A stretch of DNA of 64,000 nucleotides from Brevundimonas bacteroides DSM 4726. Its GTDB lineage: Bacteria > Pseudomonadota > Alphaproteobacteria > Caulobacterales > Caulobacteraceae. Each line of letters begins with the position of its first letter. The first letter of the stretch is position 1. Shown piece by piece: positions 63,424 through 64,000 of this stretch. The notes below the pieces were generated by a model that was not told the DNA's origin, searched no databases, and saw nothing but the letters and a program-made list of their open reading frames with translations. The stretch lies in contig NZ_JNIX01000010.1 of the NCBI RefSeq assembly GCF_000701445.1, positions 186,001 through 250,000 on the forward strand. Reading direction: 5' to 3'. The translations under genes and the position numbers were made by a program.

Positions 63424-64000
63424 GCGGCCTCATCCAGCACGATCTCGCCCTTCTTCACGCCGGTGTACCAGGCCCAGAGCAGGTGACAGGCCACACCGCG
63501 ATACGGACGCCAGACCTCGGCCCGGGCATACGCCTGTTTGGTGTCTGGCCGCACCTCGGCGCGATCGGCCCATTTGATGGCTTCCTGCAACGCCACGTCC
63601 CCGCCGGGAAAGACGTCGGTGCGGCCCTCGCACAGCAGGAGGTAGGCCTCGGCGGTCCACAGCCCGACGCCCTTCAGCGACACCAGGGCCTCGATGGCGG
63701 CGGTGTCGTCCAGCGTCGACAGGTGATCCAGATCGATGCGCCCCTCGACCTGCACCAGCGCCATGCCCTGGCCATAGGTCGCCTTCTGCCGCGACAGGCC
63801 CATGCCGCGAAGGCTGTCGAGGTCGTGGGCCAGCAGAGCCTGCGGCGTGATCTCGCCAAGCCCTGCGTTCAGCCGCGCCCAGACCGACGCCGCCGAGGCG
63901 ACCGAGACCTGTTGCTCCACGATCATGCGGAACAGGCCCACGAATCCCGCCTGCCGGACGCGCCATTCGAACGGCAGGGTCTGGGCGTGCGCCCGCGCCA
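63420..64000 (-). CDS. DNA-3-methyladenine glycosylase II (HhH/AlkA-like), 5' end missing
   Basis: The gene runs off the right edge of the window; about 193 codons are visible. FRMIVEQQVSVASAASVW, helix-hairpin-helix LVSLKGVGLWTAEAYLL and the catalytic Asp in VFPGGDVALQEA mark the AlkA-type superfamily that excises alkylated bases. An internal GTG (63941) is not the true start, since LPFEWRVRQAGFVG continues in frame. The ATG of the TRIC gene overlaps its stop. Confidence 0.9.
   Translation of the reverse strand, partial: ARAHAQTLPFEWRVRQAGFVGLFRMIVEQQVSVASAASVWARLNAGLGEITPQALLAHDLDSLRGMGLSRQKATYGQGMALVQVEGRIDLDHLSTLDDTAAIEALVSLKGVGLWTAEAYLLLCEGRTDVFPGGDVALQEAIKWADRAEVRPDTKQAYARAEVWRPYRGVACHLLWAWYTGVKKGEIVLDEAA

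Overview
The window is GC-rich alphaproteobacterial chromosome, most likely from Brevundimonas or a close Caulobacteraceae relative. The evidence is a CtrA master cell-cycle regulator ending in Ala-Ala, a DivJ-like histidine kinase, a MucR/Ros regulator, fliI-fliJ, several TonB-dependent receptors, and DUF6456, DUF2336 and DUF6607 proteins, with GANTC (CcrM) sites clustered upstream of ctrA. I saw no rRNA, tRNA or CRISPR array.

Layout, left part (1-37.9 kb), which looks like ordinary backbone: the 3' end of ychF; a haem-type TonB receptor with a DUF6607 protein behind a Fur-like box; secreted M28 and M1 peptidases; a second TonB receptor divergent from a phosphodiester-glycosidase lipoprotein; an SbtA-type bicarbonate permease divergent from a LysR regulator; ctrA divergent from a DnaA-domain-IV-like protein plus DUF6456; sufE; a DivJ-like kinase; mucR; DUF2336; cysK; a hybrid histidine kinase; an M48 lipoprotein protease; fliI-fliJ; a GH10 xylanase whose N-terminus is encoded by an intergenic repeat; a cobalamin riboswitch controlling btuF-btuC-btuD; and a cyclic-nucleotide-domain/thioredoxin-reductase-like fusion.

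Middle part (about 37.98-62.06 kb) reads as an accessory island. Its right edge is a tyrosine integrase reduced to its catalytic half, abutting the 3' end of an HNH endonuclease gene. Its left edge carries a diverged second copy (26 of 33 bases by eye) of that same HNH 3' end, in direct orientation, including a stop codon. The edges hold broken genes: a TonB receptor fragment, two frameshifted small genes and a chimera of XRE and Crp-type pieces. The interior has mostly intact stress and envelope genes: DUF4142, GH65, two alpha/beta hydrolases, a 3-methyladenine DNA glycosylase, small membrane proteins, DUF6766-PncC, hemerythrin, two SDRs, SRPBCC plus a formaldehyde-dehydrogenase-like enzyme, galE-GH1-(glycosyltransferase/UDP-galactopyranose mutase fusion), Mn-catalase plus ferritin-like protein, and Crp/Fnr regulators.

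The most interesting signal is that seven correctly placed promoters of the general-stress sigma factor type (EcfG/SigT, GGAAC-N16/17-C/GGTT; one has CGTC) occur in this segment. One precedes a 25-residue hydrophobic microprotein with a near-ideal ribosome binding site. I read the segment as a horizontally acquired, partly decayed general-stress island. The right end (62.06-64 kb) returns to backbone: HNH endonuclease, TRIC-type channel and an AlkA-like glycosylase running off the window.
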